A stretch of DNA of 64,000 nucleotides from contig JACVTC010000062.1 in NCBI GenBank assembly GCA_016946835.1, positions 933,501 through 997,500 on the forward strand. Reading direction: 5' to 3'. A program made the translations under genes and the position numbers. The notes beneath the pieces are model-generated. The model was not told the origin of the DNA. It did not search any database and worked only from the letters and a program-made list of their open reading frames with translations. Positions 23,459 to 35,142 of the stretch are shown piece by piece. Source of the stretch: Neocallimastix lanati (nom. inval.). Lineage: Eukaryota; Neocallimastigomycota; Neocallimastigomycetes; Neocallimastigales; Neocallimastigaceae. Each line of letters begins with the position of its first letter. The stretch's first letter is position 1.

Positions 23459-24934
23459 TAATAACAATACTCAAATAATATATACTTTTATTGAAGTATA
23501 AAAGAAAATAAAAATTAAAAAATTTTATTAGTATTACTTTTAATTTTTAATAACATTGACTCTATTAAGTATTTTTTTAATAATAAAAATATACATTATA
23601 AATTAAAAAATTTTATAAGATTTCTCATATTAATTATTGAGCAAACAATGTTGATATTTTAATTTTATAATATAAATACAAAAAGTATATAATAAATATC
23701 TCTTTTTCTTTTTATAATAATATTTTATAATTAATTTGTTTTATAGTATTATTATATTTAATTCTATTTTGAATATTAAATTTTTTTTTTTTATACAAAT
23801 TATATTAATAAAATTTTCATTAATAAGTGAAAATAATAAAAGAAATAATAATAATAATAACAATAATAAAAGCAATAATAAAATCTTTATTATTATCTTG
23901 AAAATTTTATTTTATTTCTTATAATAATAATAATAATAATTAATAGGAAATAAAATAAAATTTTCAATAATAAATAAAAATAATAATAGAAATAAAATTG
24001 ATAAAGGAAATAATAATAATAAATAATAATAAATAATAATAATAAAGGCTATATTTATTATAAAAATAAATAATAATAATAAAAGCTATATTTATTATAA
24101 AAATAAATAATAATATTAACTAAAAAGATAATAAAAAATAAATAAAAAGTATTCTCTTTACATCCAACTTATTTTTCATTAATTCATATGTTTAAAATAA
24201 GAAATATAAATAAAAATAACACTTCTATTATATATTTATATATATATATATATTTTATAATTTTTTTAATTTTTTTTTTATTTTTTTATTTATATTATGC
24301 GATTTCTTGAATATGTAAAAAAAAATAATAATAATAATATATAATGAATTAAATATCCTTATATACTATTATTGAATGAAGAATTATATATAAAAAAGAA
24401 TTCTAATTATTAATTAAAAAAAATTAAATTTCTTATTTATAAAATATTAATAATTATAAAATAAAAAATTTCAAATTTCTAATTTATAAAAATATTAATA
24501 ATTATAAAATAATAAAAAAAAATTATAAATCTTTAATTTTTCTTTAGGAAAAAAAATAATAAATATATATTATATATTTAATATTTTTATTTCCTAATAT
24601 TAAATATATAATATTAAATATATAATATATATTTATTTTTTTATTAATAACTTTTTTTTTCCTTAATTTAAAAAAAAAAAAAAAGATATAATTTTTTTAT
24701 ATGAATTTTCCTTTATTTATTTATAAAATCAAACAAAATCTATTAATAATGAAATAAAAGGAAAATATAATTACAATAAAAATATTTATTATTATAAATA
24801 ATAGGTTACATTAATGTATATATTTTTTATTACATTATTATTTAGAATTATAATTGCGATTATTATATACTAATGATGAGTAGGTTGTGTTCACTGTTAA
24901 TAATTTTCGTTTTTATTTTATATTTAATTTATAT
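22232..24934. other. Long A/T-rich spacer, 3' side of the 24935 gene
   Basis: No supported gene. A 36-bp segment containing aaaaaatcataaattaaaa is present twice, at 22742-22777 and 22841-22876. (ATT)n lies at 23340-23378 and (AAT)n near 23921-24110. The immediate 3' flank of the Asn/Trp-rich gene is at 24840-24934. Confidence 0.6.
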
Positions 24935-25477
24935 TTAGTTAATAACTGGAACATCGGCATCTTCATCATATAATTCCAATGTAATATGGGAGGTATCAAA
25001 TTCAGTAGTACTAGAAGTAGAACCGCGACTTTTTCCATTACCTCCGAAATTATTATTGTTGTTGTTACCATTGTTATTTCCATTGTTTTTATTATTGTTT
25101 TTATTATTGTTATTGTCAATACTCCACCAGTCACTACCCCAAGTCCAGTTATTCCATGGACTATTATTATTATTGTTATTGTTGTTTGGTGGAAGTGGTG
25201 GTGTGTTTTCCTTTTTCTTATCGTTTCCTTTATTTTTATTGTTATTATCCCACCAATTATTATTGTTATTGTTTTGTTGTTTCCACCAATTATTGTTATT
25301 ACCAAAACCTCCACTGGAGAAGAAGTTATCGAAGAAGTTATTATTATTATTCATAAAAAAGCGAGAAATAGTACTAGTAATACCTGGATATTTAAATCCA
25401 TTGAAAGGAGTTGGCATACTCTTTACAAGATATAAAACGTCAAAAACGAAAACGAAAAAAAGTAATTTTGAATTCAT
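24935..25477 (-). CDS. Secreted Asn/Trp-rich low-complexity protein, 180 aa
   Basis: Minus-strand ATG at 25477, TAA at 24937-24935. The signal peptide is MNSKLLFFVFVFDVLYLVKS, followed by MPTP. Residues about 44-100 are Asn rich with evenly placed Trp pairs (NNWWKQQNN, NNWWDNNN). A Pro patch (TPPLPP) is followed by a Trp cluster PWNNWTWGSDWWSI near residues 107-119, more Asn runs, and a non-repetitive acidic C-terminus (EFDTSHITLELYDEDADVP). The coding strand uses AAT and AAC for Asn, unlike the pure AAT microsatellites nearby, and the Trp, Pro and Gly content shows this is a real protein and not a repeat artefact. Function unknown. Trp clusters on flexible Asn linkers could bind polysaccharide, which is inference. 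No close relation to the other repeat genes is seen beyond being secreted. Confidence 0.75.
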   Translation of the reverse strand: MNSKLLFFVFVFDVLYLVKSMPTPFNGFKYPGITSTISRFFMNNNNNFFDNFFSSGGFGNNNNWWKQQNNNNNNWWDNNNKNKGNDKKKENTPPLPPNNNNNNNNSPWNNWTWGSDWWSIDNNNNKNNNKNNGNNNGNNNNNNFGGNGKSRGSTSSTTEFDTSHITLELYDEDADVPVIN

Positions 25478-28400
25478 TTTGTCTATTTACCAATTGATTA
25501 TAAAAAAAAAAAAGATTGATTCTATTTAATTTGTAATATGCTTAATAAGATTTATAAATTTTATTGTTAATATACAAATATTATTATTATTATTAATATA
25601 TATATCTTTTTTTTTTTTGGTAGAAATAAAAAATTATCTTATTTAAATTTTTTTATTATATTAAAAAAATAGTTATAAATAAGATAATTTATTACGATTA
25701 TAATAAAATATTATTTTAAAAGTCTTGCTTTTTTTTTTTGTTAACTTTATTTCCTGATAATTTTATTTTTATTTTTTCTTTTTGTGTGTGTGTATATTAC
25801 TGTTATATATATATATAATTACTGATTATTCAATTAAAATAAATAATTAATAATATATACAAATAATTTTATCTTACAAAAACGTATAAATTGAAAAAAA
25901 AAAAAAAATAAAAATAAAAATAAAAAATTAAAAATAAAATAAATAAATATTTTTAATTTAAATTGTTTAATCAATTCAAATTACTTTAATCAATTCAAAA
26001 TACTACAACATCAAATTTTCTTAAAAGTTAAAGAAGAAAATAAAAATAATTTTTTGTATTTTTATTGATTTTTTTTTTTTTTTTTTTTTTTTATGAAAAA
26101 ATAGACGAATTTAATATATTATCAATATATTATTATGATTCTTTTTTTTAAATTAATAAAATTAGTTTATTAAACTACAAATTTTTAAACTCTATATATT
26201 ATATATTTATATTTTATTATATTTTTGTTTATATATTAAAATAAAATTTTATTTATATTTTTATTATATAGATATACATTGTATCACCTTTATTAAATTT
26301 TATTTTTATTTTAAATTGTTATTATTATTTATTCATAATTATTATTCATAATATATTATATATATATTTTTTTTAATTTATTATTTGTTATTACATATAA
26401 ATAAATAAATAAATAAATAAAACAGTATATATAAATTAAATAAAATAAAATAAAAAGCAAATTAATATAGATAAAATAAAAAAAAATAAAATAAAATAAA
26501 AATTCATTATCTTCTATGTATTACAATAAATTAAAATAGAAAATCACAATAGCTTCATTAACTATTATTTATATTATTTTTCTTAATATTTTCAATATAT
26601 TATTAATATCAATTGTATATATTAATATTCTTTAATAGACTATTTTAATATAATTATATTTAAATATAAATTTTTTGTATTATTCAGTTATATTAATTAT
26701 TATAAGCCTATATTTTATTTATGCTTATTAAAATCTCTTTTTTTTTTTTTTTTTTATTTAAAGCATATTTTGTTAGCATATTATTATGATTTACTATTAT
26801 TACTAATAAAATTTAATTTATTCAATATAATTTTTATTTATTTTTAGAAATTTTCATTTAAAATTTAATTTAAAATAAATTTATAGACATGTATAATACT
26901 TAATGATTAATTATAATTATACTTTTTTATTAATTTATAATTGAATCAACTCTACTTTAATATAACAATATATTAAATTTGGTCTATCATTTGAGTAAAC
27001 TCTCTTTAGAAATTTAATTTTTACCAATTTCTATATAAATTTTAATATATATAAATATATAATTTTTTTTTTTTTAACTTTATATAAGGTTTTTTATATA
27101 TATATTTTGTGGTACTTTAAAAATGCCACATTTTATTTAAATTTTTTTTTTTAATATAAAATTAATAATCTTATGAAAGAAGCATTAAGATTAAGGAAAA
27201 AAATTTATTTTTTTTTTTCAATTTTTTAATAATGATTTAAATAATGATTTCTATATTATAATATCCATCATTCTTTATTATTTTATTATTTCAATTATCA
27301 CATTTTACTTTTATTTTTATTTATTTATTTTTTTTTTTTGAATATTAAATACAATTTTTATATTTTCAAATGTAGTATTAAATATCAGTTTTAAAAATAG
27401 ATTTAATAATCTAATTTATTTGAATTTGTATATTTTTTCTTATTTTACTATTTTATCCTATATATTAATTAAATAATAATAATAACAATAATAATAATAA
27501 TAATAATAATAAGGAGTTAAATAATTAATTACAAGATTAATAGAAAAAAAATTTTTTTGTAAATTGAATAATTATAATGTTATTTAGTAAAAATGTTTTT
27601 GATAATATAATAATAATTAAAAAAAAAGTTTGATTTAAATAATTGTTAGTGGACTTTTAAAATTTATATAACTTAAGTAATAAATGGAAAGTTATGTATT
27701 TCAAATTAAATTAAAATATAAAAAGTTTAATCATAAAAAAAAATTTTATTTTATTTTTTATAATTTTACAGTTTTCTTTTTATCTTTATTGTTATCATCA
27801 TTATTATTAAATTTGTATTATTTATATTGAAATAAGCAATGAAAAATTATTAATAAAAAAAATAAAATAAAGAAATTAATTATAAGATGAAAATGTCTCT
27901 TTTACAAGAGGTCTCTTCATTATTAAAAATAGTAATAATAATAAGATTTTTAAAATAAATTAACTTTTTTTTTTCCTAAATTGTTTGTTTGTAATAAAAT
28001 AAATAATTAATAAATTTGATCAAAATATTACAAAAAAAATAATAAAAATATAAGAAAATAATAACAATTAAAATAAATAAAAGAAAAAATAAAATTTATA
28101 TAATACATATAAAGATATTTAATATAACTACAAATCTAATAGTAATTATTTATCAACAAATCTTTATCTTATTAAATCTTTACTTTATTAAATTATATAA
28201 AATTCTATAGTTTTATTATCAATAGAATAATTATCAATAGAAAAATTATTAAATTTTTACTTAATAATTTTATTTAAATTATATAAAATTCTATAGTTTT
28301 ATTATTAAAAGAATAATTAAACTTTTTAATTTTATATAAGATATTATCACTTTATATTTTTTATTTTATTTTATTATTATTATTATTATTATTATTTATT

Positions 28401-28609
28401 TCATTTAAAATTATAATTTTTAAAAAACATAAATTTTTTTTTATTCATTCTATACTTAATATTTAAATTCAACTATTAATTTTATTTTATTTTGTATTAT
28501 TCAATCTGTACTTTATATTTAATGCTCTACTATTTATTTTACTTTATTTTATTTTCATTTTTATTTCATTTAAAATTGATACTTAAAACATTAAAAATAC
28601 TAATATAAA
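25478..28609. other. Long A/T-rich spacer
   Basis: Short TG repeat near 25785, T tracts, TAAA repeats (about 26398-26430) and (AAT)n near 27477-27512. No codon-structured region was recognised on either strand. Confidence 0.65.
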
Positions 28610-28850
28610 TAACTAAATAAGGAAATATTACTAAAAACAAAATCTTTTAAAATGAATAAATTAAAAATTTGTGTCAATTTGATCAAAAAAAAAGTTTTAA
28701 GATTTTGTTGATACAAATTTTTAATTTATTCATTTTTTAATTATAGAAAACGGCATCTCTTCCTTTTTTGGAAACTATAATATTAATTTATTATAAAAAT
28801 ATATACAAAGCATATTTATTTATTCGTTTATTTATTTATATTATATTATT
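28610..28850 (+). repeat. Dispersed repeat (copy 1) with a 26-bp inverted repeat, leading into a TTATTTA array
   Basis: Shares with 30737-30850 the ordered blocks aaataactaaataagga, caaaatct, and tagaaaacggcatct...tttttggaaa, each followed by TTATTTA repeats. Inside it, arms 28651-28677 (aatgaataaattaaaaattt...) and 28708-28733 are reverse complements with one or two mismatches, forming a hairpin. It could be a fragment of a mobile element. No coding seen. Confidence 0.6.
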
Positions 28851-28856
28851 TATTTT

Positions 28857-29371
28857 TCATTATTTATTATTTATTATTTATTATTTATTATTTATTATTT
28901 ATTTTTTATTATTTATTATTTATTATTTATTATTTATTATTTATTATTTATTATTTATTATTTATTATTTATTATTTATTATTTATTATTTATTTTTTAT
29001 TATTTATTATTTATTATTTATTATTTATTATTTATTATTTATTATTTTATTATTTATTATTTATTATTTATTATTTATTATTTATTATTTATTATTTTAT
29101 TATTTATTATTTATTATTTATTATTTATTATTTATTATTTATTATTTATATTTATTATTTATTATTTATTATTTATTATTAATTATTTATTTATTATTTA
29201 TTATTTATTTATTATTTATTATTTATTATTTATTTATTATTTATTATTTATTTATTATTTATTATTTATTATTTATTATTTATTATTTATTATTTATTAT
29301 TTATTATTTATTATTTATTATTTATTATTTATTATTTATTATTTATTATTTATTATTTATTATTTATTATT
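28857..29371. repeat. (TTATTTA)n heptanucleotide array, about 70 copies
   Basis: A 7-bp unit with occasional 4- and 8-bp variants. The 223-residue Tyr/Leu/Ile/Phe open frame across it is an artefact, since no stop can form in that register. Confidence 0.95.
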
Positions 29372-30736
29372 ATTTAATATCAAAAAATTTGAAATTTTAT
29401 ATAATTTTTTTTTCATGTTTTAAAATAATAGGGATATAATATTATTTATTATATAGAAACTTATTCCTTTCAGTCATTTATTAGTAATTTTTTTTAGCAA
29501 TATATTTAAGTAAATATAAAAAAAAAAGGAATTAATATTATATCACCGTGATTTGGTCCTGAAATAGATTCACTATCTTGGAATTAATAAAGTCTAAATA
29601 ATATAATTGAATTTAACAAAGTTAACAAAATATTATACAAAACTTTATTTTTATAATATTTATTAATATTTATTAATATTTATTTATATTTTATATTTAT
29701 AAAATTCTGTGTATATTAATATTTTCTACTATCTAAATAAAAAAAAAAAAACAATAAATAATTTTAATTGTAATAGATATGAGATATGTGTGAAAATAAT
29801 TAATTAATGCTAAAAAAAAAAATAAATAAATTATTTAAATTCCATTTATTAAATAACTTTTTTTTCTTTTATTTGCTTATTCAAATAACCAAATTTTTAA
29901 ATTAGAAATACAGGAGATTTAAATTTATTATTTGTATTATTTCATAATATTATTTATACATACTTTATATTAAATTTGTTTTTAATATAATTATATATAT
30001 AATTTCTTTATTAATAATTAATAATTAAATTTATATTTTATATCAAATATTAATTAGTTAAAAAACAACATTAATCATATCATATACTTATTACTACTAT
30101 TACACATTATTAATTTTTTTATATATATATATTTTTTTTTTTTTTATTTTTTATATTTTATTTATTTTATTTATTTAATTTACTTTTTTTTAAAAAAAAA
30201 AATTATTAAATCAATTTCTATTAAGAGTATATATATTTAAATTTTTGAGTAGCACAATACACAAAAATGTTCTTTTTTTTTCAGAACTTCATTTACCTAT
30301 TTTTTCTTAAAGATAAAAACCTACCATTTTTTATTTTATTAAAATTATTTTATTTTTAATATTAAAAAAAATATATATATACTATAAATCTAAATAATAA
30401 CATATTCTATATAAAAAATATATATTATGTATATATCAAAAATTTTTTAATATATTATTTTTATTTTATTTAAAAAAAATGGAAATTACTTTGTTTCCAA
30501 TAAATTATATATAATATCTTTTAAAAAAAGAAAAGTTTTTAATACATAAAAATTATACAAATACATATATAATCATATATTTAGATAATTCCAAAAATAT
30601 TATTAATATGTATTTGTATATCTACTTATTATTACACTATTTTATTAATATAATAATTAAACTATATCGATTTTATTTTTTGTTTTGTTTCTTAAAAAAA
30701 ATGTTGTTAAGAAAAATGATTAAAATTATTATAAAA
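29372..30736. other. A/T-rich spacer
   Basis: One less A/T-rich patch at 29540-29600 reads on the plus strand FGPEIDSLSW and on the minus strand NSKIVNLFQDQITVI, with no recognised family. No gene is supported. Confidence 0.6.
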
Positions 30737-30850
30737 TATAAATAACTAAATAAGGACATATTATTTTATACAAAATCTATCTTTTTTTTTTTTTTAAATA
30801 TAGAAAACGGCATCTTCGCTTTTTTTTTTTGGAAATTATAGTTTATATAA
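30737..30850 (+). repeat. Dispersed repeat (copy 2), leading into a TTATTTA array
   Basis: Matches 28610-28800 in sequence and order (aaataactaaataaggacat, then agaaaacggcatcttc). It lacks the hairpin found in copy 1. Confidence 0.6.
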
Positions 30851-31044
30851 TTTTTTTTATTTATAAACTTTATACATAATATTTATTTTAATTTTTGTTT
30901 TTATTTTTTTTTTTTTTTATTTATTTATTTATTATTTATTATTTATTATTTTTATTATTTATTATTTATTATTTATTATTTATTATTTATTATTTATTAT
31001 TTATTATTTATTATTTATTATTTATTATTTATTATTTATTATTT

Positions 31045-31580
31045 AGCCGGTCCAGGTTTTATCCTGGCTGTTAAGGCGTAAGCTTTGAGAGCATAAGGTT
31101 CCTGGTTCGACCCCTCCCTATGCCTATAGCGTTTTTTCCACTGGTTTTTCGTTATTAGGTGGTTAGGGTTTTCAGGTAAGTATTATACCCATTTGATACC
31201 CCCTATATCTCTAATTCAACTTTCATCGATTTACACTTCTTGCAGGCCTGAGAGGGTTGAGTGTGTATGGCAAAGTTTCTTAAGAGGAGATACCCAACAT
31301 ATGGTGACATATGAAAATTTACTTATCCTTACTTATAGGTATGTTATGGAGCGGTTGTCACGTGATCCCGGAGACTGTGGCTGCAAGACCCAATTGTAAG
31401 ATTATCGTACAATGACAAGCAGTAATTATACTTGGGTAAGGAGCGCCAATGCAGAGTAACTGTAAGGCAGTCCAGCAGGGACGGGACCACCTACTAAAGT
31501 AGGAAGTTAGATAAGGGCTCTAGTTATAAACCATTGTGTGTCTACAAGATGTACAGCTGGGGAGAAATCCTGCTACGGTC

Positions 31581-31623
<43 letters not shown>
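31045..31623 (+). mobile_element. tRNA-derived SINE, nearly complete copy with poly(A) tail
   Basis: A G+C-rich insertion of about 580 bp within the TTATTTA array. The head is tRNA-like: A-box-like TGGCTGTTAAGG (31065-31076), CATAAGG, then B-box GGTTCGACCCC (31104-31114). The body shares ordered blocks with the minus-strand copies at 13285 and 47566 (GGTGGTTAGGG, GCCTGAGAGGGTTG, GAGCGCCAATG). It ends in about 40 A residues (31584-31623). The 31193-31399 open frame inside it is short and without protein features. The sequence CAG-GTAAGT...TTCTTGCAG at 31173-31245 has the form of a spliceosomal intron. Confidence 0.85.
31065..31114 (+). promoter_or_regulatory. Internal RNA polymerase III promoter (A and B boxes) of the SINE
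   Basis: The A-box-like TGGCTGTTAAGG and the B-box GGTTCGACCCC are 39 nt apart, typical of tRNA-derived elements. Confidence 0.7.
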
Positions 31624-31626
<3 letters not shown>

Positions 31627-31650
31627 ATTATTTATTATTTATTCAATTAT

Positions 31651-32317
31651 TTATTATAAGTAATATTCTAGTATTAGTATAAATAAAAATTATTCTAATC
31701 AATAAAAATACTATTTATATATAGTACATACATTATTTAATATTATACATGACAAGAATATCCATGATTAAATAAAAATAATTTACTATTTTGATTTATT
31801 AATATGTTCGCTATAAAAAAAATTATGTAAAAAATAATTATGTATATATAATTTTTTCTTATTAATATATTAAATATTATTAAATAAATATATTAGAAAT
31901 TAATATAAAATTAAAATTAAAACATAAATTTAAAAGGGTAATCCAATTTATAAACACTCAAATACTCAAATGTAAATCTTTCATAAATTTAAATATTAAA
32001 TTACTTTTATTATTATTTATAATTATAAAAATATTACATATAAAATATATAATATTATCAAAAAAAGTTAAACTGTTAAAAAAAAAAAAAAATAAATTTA
32101 AATGTTTATTATTAATAGGATAGTACAATGAAATAATTAATTTTTTTTTTTTTTAAAAAAAAAAAAAATAATATAAAAAATAAAAGTTGTTTATATACGT
32201 ATATCCAAAATATTAAATTCTATATAATTTTTTTTTTTTTACTTTTTTTTTTCTATCTCAAATAATGAAAATGAAATACATGTTATATATATAAATATAA
32301 ATTTAATGAATTAAAAT
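31651..32317. other. A/T-rich spacer, 3' flank of the 32318 gene
   Basis: No coding-like stretch or notable repeat beyond A/T tracts. Confidence 0.7.
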
Positions 32318-34129
32318 TTATTCACTGTATTCATTGTTGCTTTCTTCAGCAACACATTCTGGTAAAGAGGCGTTTTCTGGAAGAGAGCAATCAACATTAC
32401 TACCTTCACCACTACCACCTTCTGGAGTACTTGGAACGCTTGGACCATTTGGTGCACATTCTGGTTTTGAAACGTTTTCTGGAAGAGAACAATCAATATT
32501 ACTACCTTCACCATTACCACCTTCTGGAGCACCTGGAGTACCTGGAACACCTGGACCATTTGGACCATTTGGACCATTTGGAGCACATTCTGGTTTTGAA
32601 ACGTTTTCTGGAAGAGAGCAATCAACATTACTACCTTCACCATTACCACCTTCTGGAGCGCCTGGACCACTTGGTGAACCTGGAGCACCTGGAGCACCTG
32701 GAGTTTCGGCTGGACCTCCTGGAACTTCAGATGGACCGGAAGGAGTTTCACCATTTGGAGCACATTCTGGTTTTGAAACATTTTCTGGGAGAGAGCAGTC
32801 AACATTACCGCCGTTACCACTTTCACCTCCTTCAGAACCACTTGGAGATGGAACATCACTACCAGAAACATTACCTGAATCTGGACCAGAAGGACCATTA
32901 CCACCTGGACCGGAAGGAGTTTCACCACCTGGACCTGATGGGCCATTACCGCCTGGACCGGAAGGAGATTCACCACCTGGACCTGATGGGCCATTACCGC
33001 CTGGACCGGAAGGAGATTCACCACCTGGACCTGATGGGCCATTACCGCCTGGACCGGATGGAGATTCACCACCTGGACCGGATGGACCGTTACCACCTGG
33101 ACCTGATGGGCCATTACCACCTGGACCAGAAGGACCGTTACCGCCTGGGCCGGAAGGAGATTCACCACCTGGACCTGATGGGGTTTCACCACCTGGACCG
33201 GATGGACCATTACCACCTGGACCTGATGGACCGTTACCGCCTGGACCGGATGGAGATTCACCATTTGAACCACATGGAGTCTTAGTAGATGGAGTAGTTC
33301 CACTTGGAGTATTACCTGATGGAGTACCTGGACCGGATGGGCCGTTACCACCTGGACCAGAAGGAGATTCACCACCTGGACCTGATGGGCCATTACCACC
33401 TGGACCAGAAGGACCGTTACCACCTGGACCTGATGGACCATTACCTCCTGGACCAGAAGGACCGTTACCACCTGGACCTGAAGGAGATTCACCACCTGGA
33501 CCGGATGGACCATTACCTCCTGGACCAGAAGGAGATTCACCACCTGGACCGGATGGACTGTTACCTCCTGGGGCTGGAGTATCACTACCAGCAACAGAAC
33601 CACTACCTGGACGAGTACAGTTACCATTAGAATCCTTTACACAATTACCATTTGGTTTAGTTTTTGGAGAATCGGTAGTTTCTTCCTTACAGTTGTCACC
33701 AGTACAAGTCTTATTAGTACATTTACCATTACTACAATTTTGGTTACTAGAAGTAGAGGAGGTATTACCTTTACCATCATCAGACCAACTCCAACTCCAG
33801 CTGTTACTCTTACAGTTGACACCGGTACCTTTTTCACAATCAGTTTTCATGCCTGGAGAAGAGGAAGATGGAGATGAAGAAGAAGAACCTGGACTACCAG
33901 ATCCTGGTTTAGTAGAAGTTTCATTAGTACAGTTACCATCCTTACAATTCCTACTGGTAGAAGTGGTATTACCATTATTATCAGTAGTCCAACTGTAACT
34001 CCAACTGGTCTTGTGACAACTAGCTGGATCATCTGGATTACAAGGCATCTTTCCTGGAATTGGAAGAGATTGAACTACAGCATTGAAAGTTAAAGAAGCA
34101 ACAACAGCTAAAATAAAAGAATAACGCAT
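32318..34129 (-). CDS. Secreted W-S-W / Gly-Pro-Ser octapeptide / Cys-repeat protein, 603 aa
   Basis: Minus-strand ATG at 34129, TAA at 32320-32318. The signal peptide MRYSFILAVVASLTFNAVVQS (residues 1-21) is followed by LPIPG. Two modules, at about 41-72 and 108-143, contain SWS[YW]SW, then a Gly/Asn/Thr/Ser stretch, then N-C-x-[DN]-G-[NK]-C-T-N. A Ser/Pro linker separates them. Residues about 178-420 are an octapeptide repeat [NE][GS]PSGPGG. The last 160 residues hold four copies of a Cys-pair motif (DCSLPENVSKPEC) joined by Gly/Pro/Asn linkers, ending NNEYSE. Several N-x-[ST] sites allow N-glycosylation. The WSWSW-Cys module and the start MR[YF]..ILA.VASLT are shared with the gene at 39307, so the two are paralogues. 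The Gly-Pro repeat is not a strict collagen triplet. No enzymatic domain is present; a cell-surface or matrix role is inferred. The long opposite-strand frame is a by-product of the repeats. Confidence 0.85.
   Translation of the reverse strand: MRYSFILAVVASLTFNAVVQSLPIPGKMPCNPDDPASCHKTSWSYSWTTDNNGNTTSTSRNCKDGNCTNETSTKPGSGSPGSSSSSPSSSSPGMKTDCEKGTGVNCKSNSWSWSWSDDGKGNTSSTSSNQNCSNGKCTNKTCTGDNCKEETTDSPKTKPNGNCVKDSNGNCTRPGSGSVAGSDTPAPGGNSPSGPGGESPSGPGGNGPSGPGGESPSGPGGNGPSGPGGNGPSGPGGNGPSGPGGNGPSGPGGESPSGPGGNGPSGPGTPSGNTPSGTTPSTKTPCGSNGESPSGPGGNGPSGPGGNGPSGPGGETPSGPGGESPSGPGGNGPSGPGGNGPSGPGGNGPSGPGGESPSGPGGNGPSGPGGESPSGPGGNGPSGPGGESPSGPGGNGPSGPGGETPSGPGGNGPSGPDSGNVSGSDVPSPSGSEGGESGNGGNVDCSLPENVSKPECAPNGETPSGPSEVPGGPAETPGAPGAPGSPSGPGAPEGGNGEGSNVDCSLPENVSKPECAPNGPNGPNGPGVPGTPGAPEGGNGEGSNIDCSLPENVSKPECAPNGPSVPSTPEGGSGEGSNVDCSLPENASLPECVAEESNNEYSE
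32869..33598 (-). repeat. 24-bp coding repeat ([NE][GS]PSGPGG octapeptides), about 30 copies
   Basis: A tandem 24-bp unit with alternating NGPSGPGG and ESPSGPGG or ETPSGPGG versions, interrupted once by a Thr-rich stretch near 33250-33330. Third-position variation (gga/ggg, ccg/cca) separates copies. Confidence 0.9.
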
Positions 34130-35092
34130 TTTTGTTTTTTAAATCAATAAAAAAAAAATAGGAACAATAAATAGTACTTTTTAAATTGAATTAATTATAA
34201 AAAAAAATTTTTTTAATGTGTTGATATTACTATACAAAATTTTTTATAAAAAAAAATTAATTTTTTTAAATATTATTTACAATATTATTTTTATTTAGAA
34301 AAATAAATATTTATAATAAAAAAAATAAAAAGATAAATAAATATACAAAAAAAATTTTTTTTGTAAAATATATATATACAAATTTGAAAGTCTTGTTTTG
34401 TTTTATATTTATACTATTAATTTAATTATTAAAAAGAAAAGTATTAAAATATACTTTTGATTCCACTTTTTAATAATTATTTAATAAGAAAATTTTATTT
34501 ACTAATAAAAAAAATTATTATTTTGTTAATATTCTTATGAATTACTAATATTGAATGAATTAAAAATAAAAAAAAAAAAAAATGGGTAAAAAAATAGTTA
34601 TATTTATAGTTTTTTTTTTTATAAATATATATATATTAAATAAAATGGTTAATATTAAATTATTAACTTTTTATTTATTCTTTTTTTTTATTTTTTTTCC
34701 ATTTTAAAATTAACAATGGAAAATTTAAATAAATTAATAAAAAAAAATTTATAATTAATGAATATATATTAAAAATTTAATATAATTTATATAATCCTTT
34801 TGAAATTTTTTGTAAAAAAAAAAAAAAAAGAAAAAAAAATTATACTATTAATTATATATATAAATTATTTAATCATTATTATTTTATATATATATTTATA
34901 TTTATTTATTATCTTTATTAATTATTAATGTTTAATTGATTAATTAATAATTCGATTTATTATAATAATAGAAAAATACAAATTAAGTAAAAAATGCCTG
35001 CTTAGGTCGGTAGAATAACAACCGCAGATATTAATAGATATTAAATTTCAAATAAAGTTATATTAAATAAATAATATTAATTTATGAAAGAA

Positions 35093-35142
<50 letters not shown>

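Larger units (their letters stand above)
30928..31650. repeat. (TTATTTA)n array split by a SINE
   Basis: Heptanucleotide copies at 30928-31044 resume at 31624-31650 after the SINE and its A tail. Confidence 0.85.

Noticed and set aside
28768-29439. 223-codon Tyr/Leu/Ile frame
   Set aside because: Made of TTATTTA satellite. The same applies to 36298-36975, 22065-22247 and 9018-9275.
31193-31399. 68-codon frame in the SINE
   Set aside because: Short, crosses the intron-like segment, absent from the other copies and without protein features.
32334-33998. 554-codon open frame opposite the 32318 gene
   Set aside because: A by-product of the Gly-Pro-Ser repeat. The minus frame has the signal peptide, the conserved W-S-W modules and a paralogue at 39307.
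34989-35030. Possible tRNA gene
   Set aside because: cctgcttaggtcggtag resembles a D arm, but no B-box or acceptor pairing follows.
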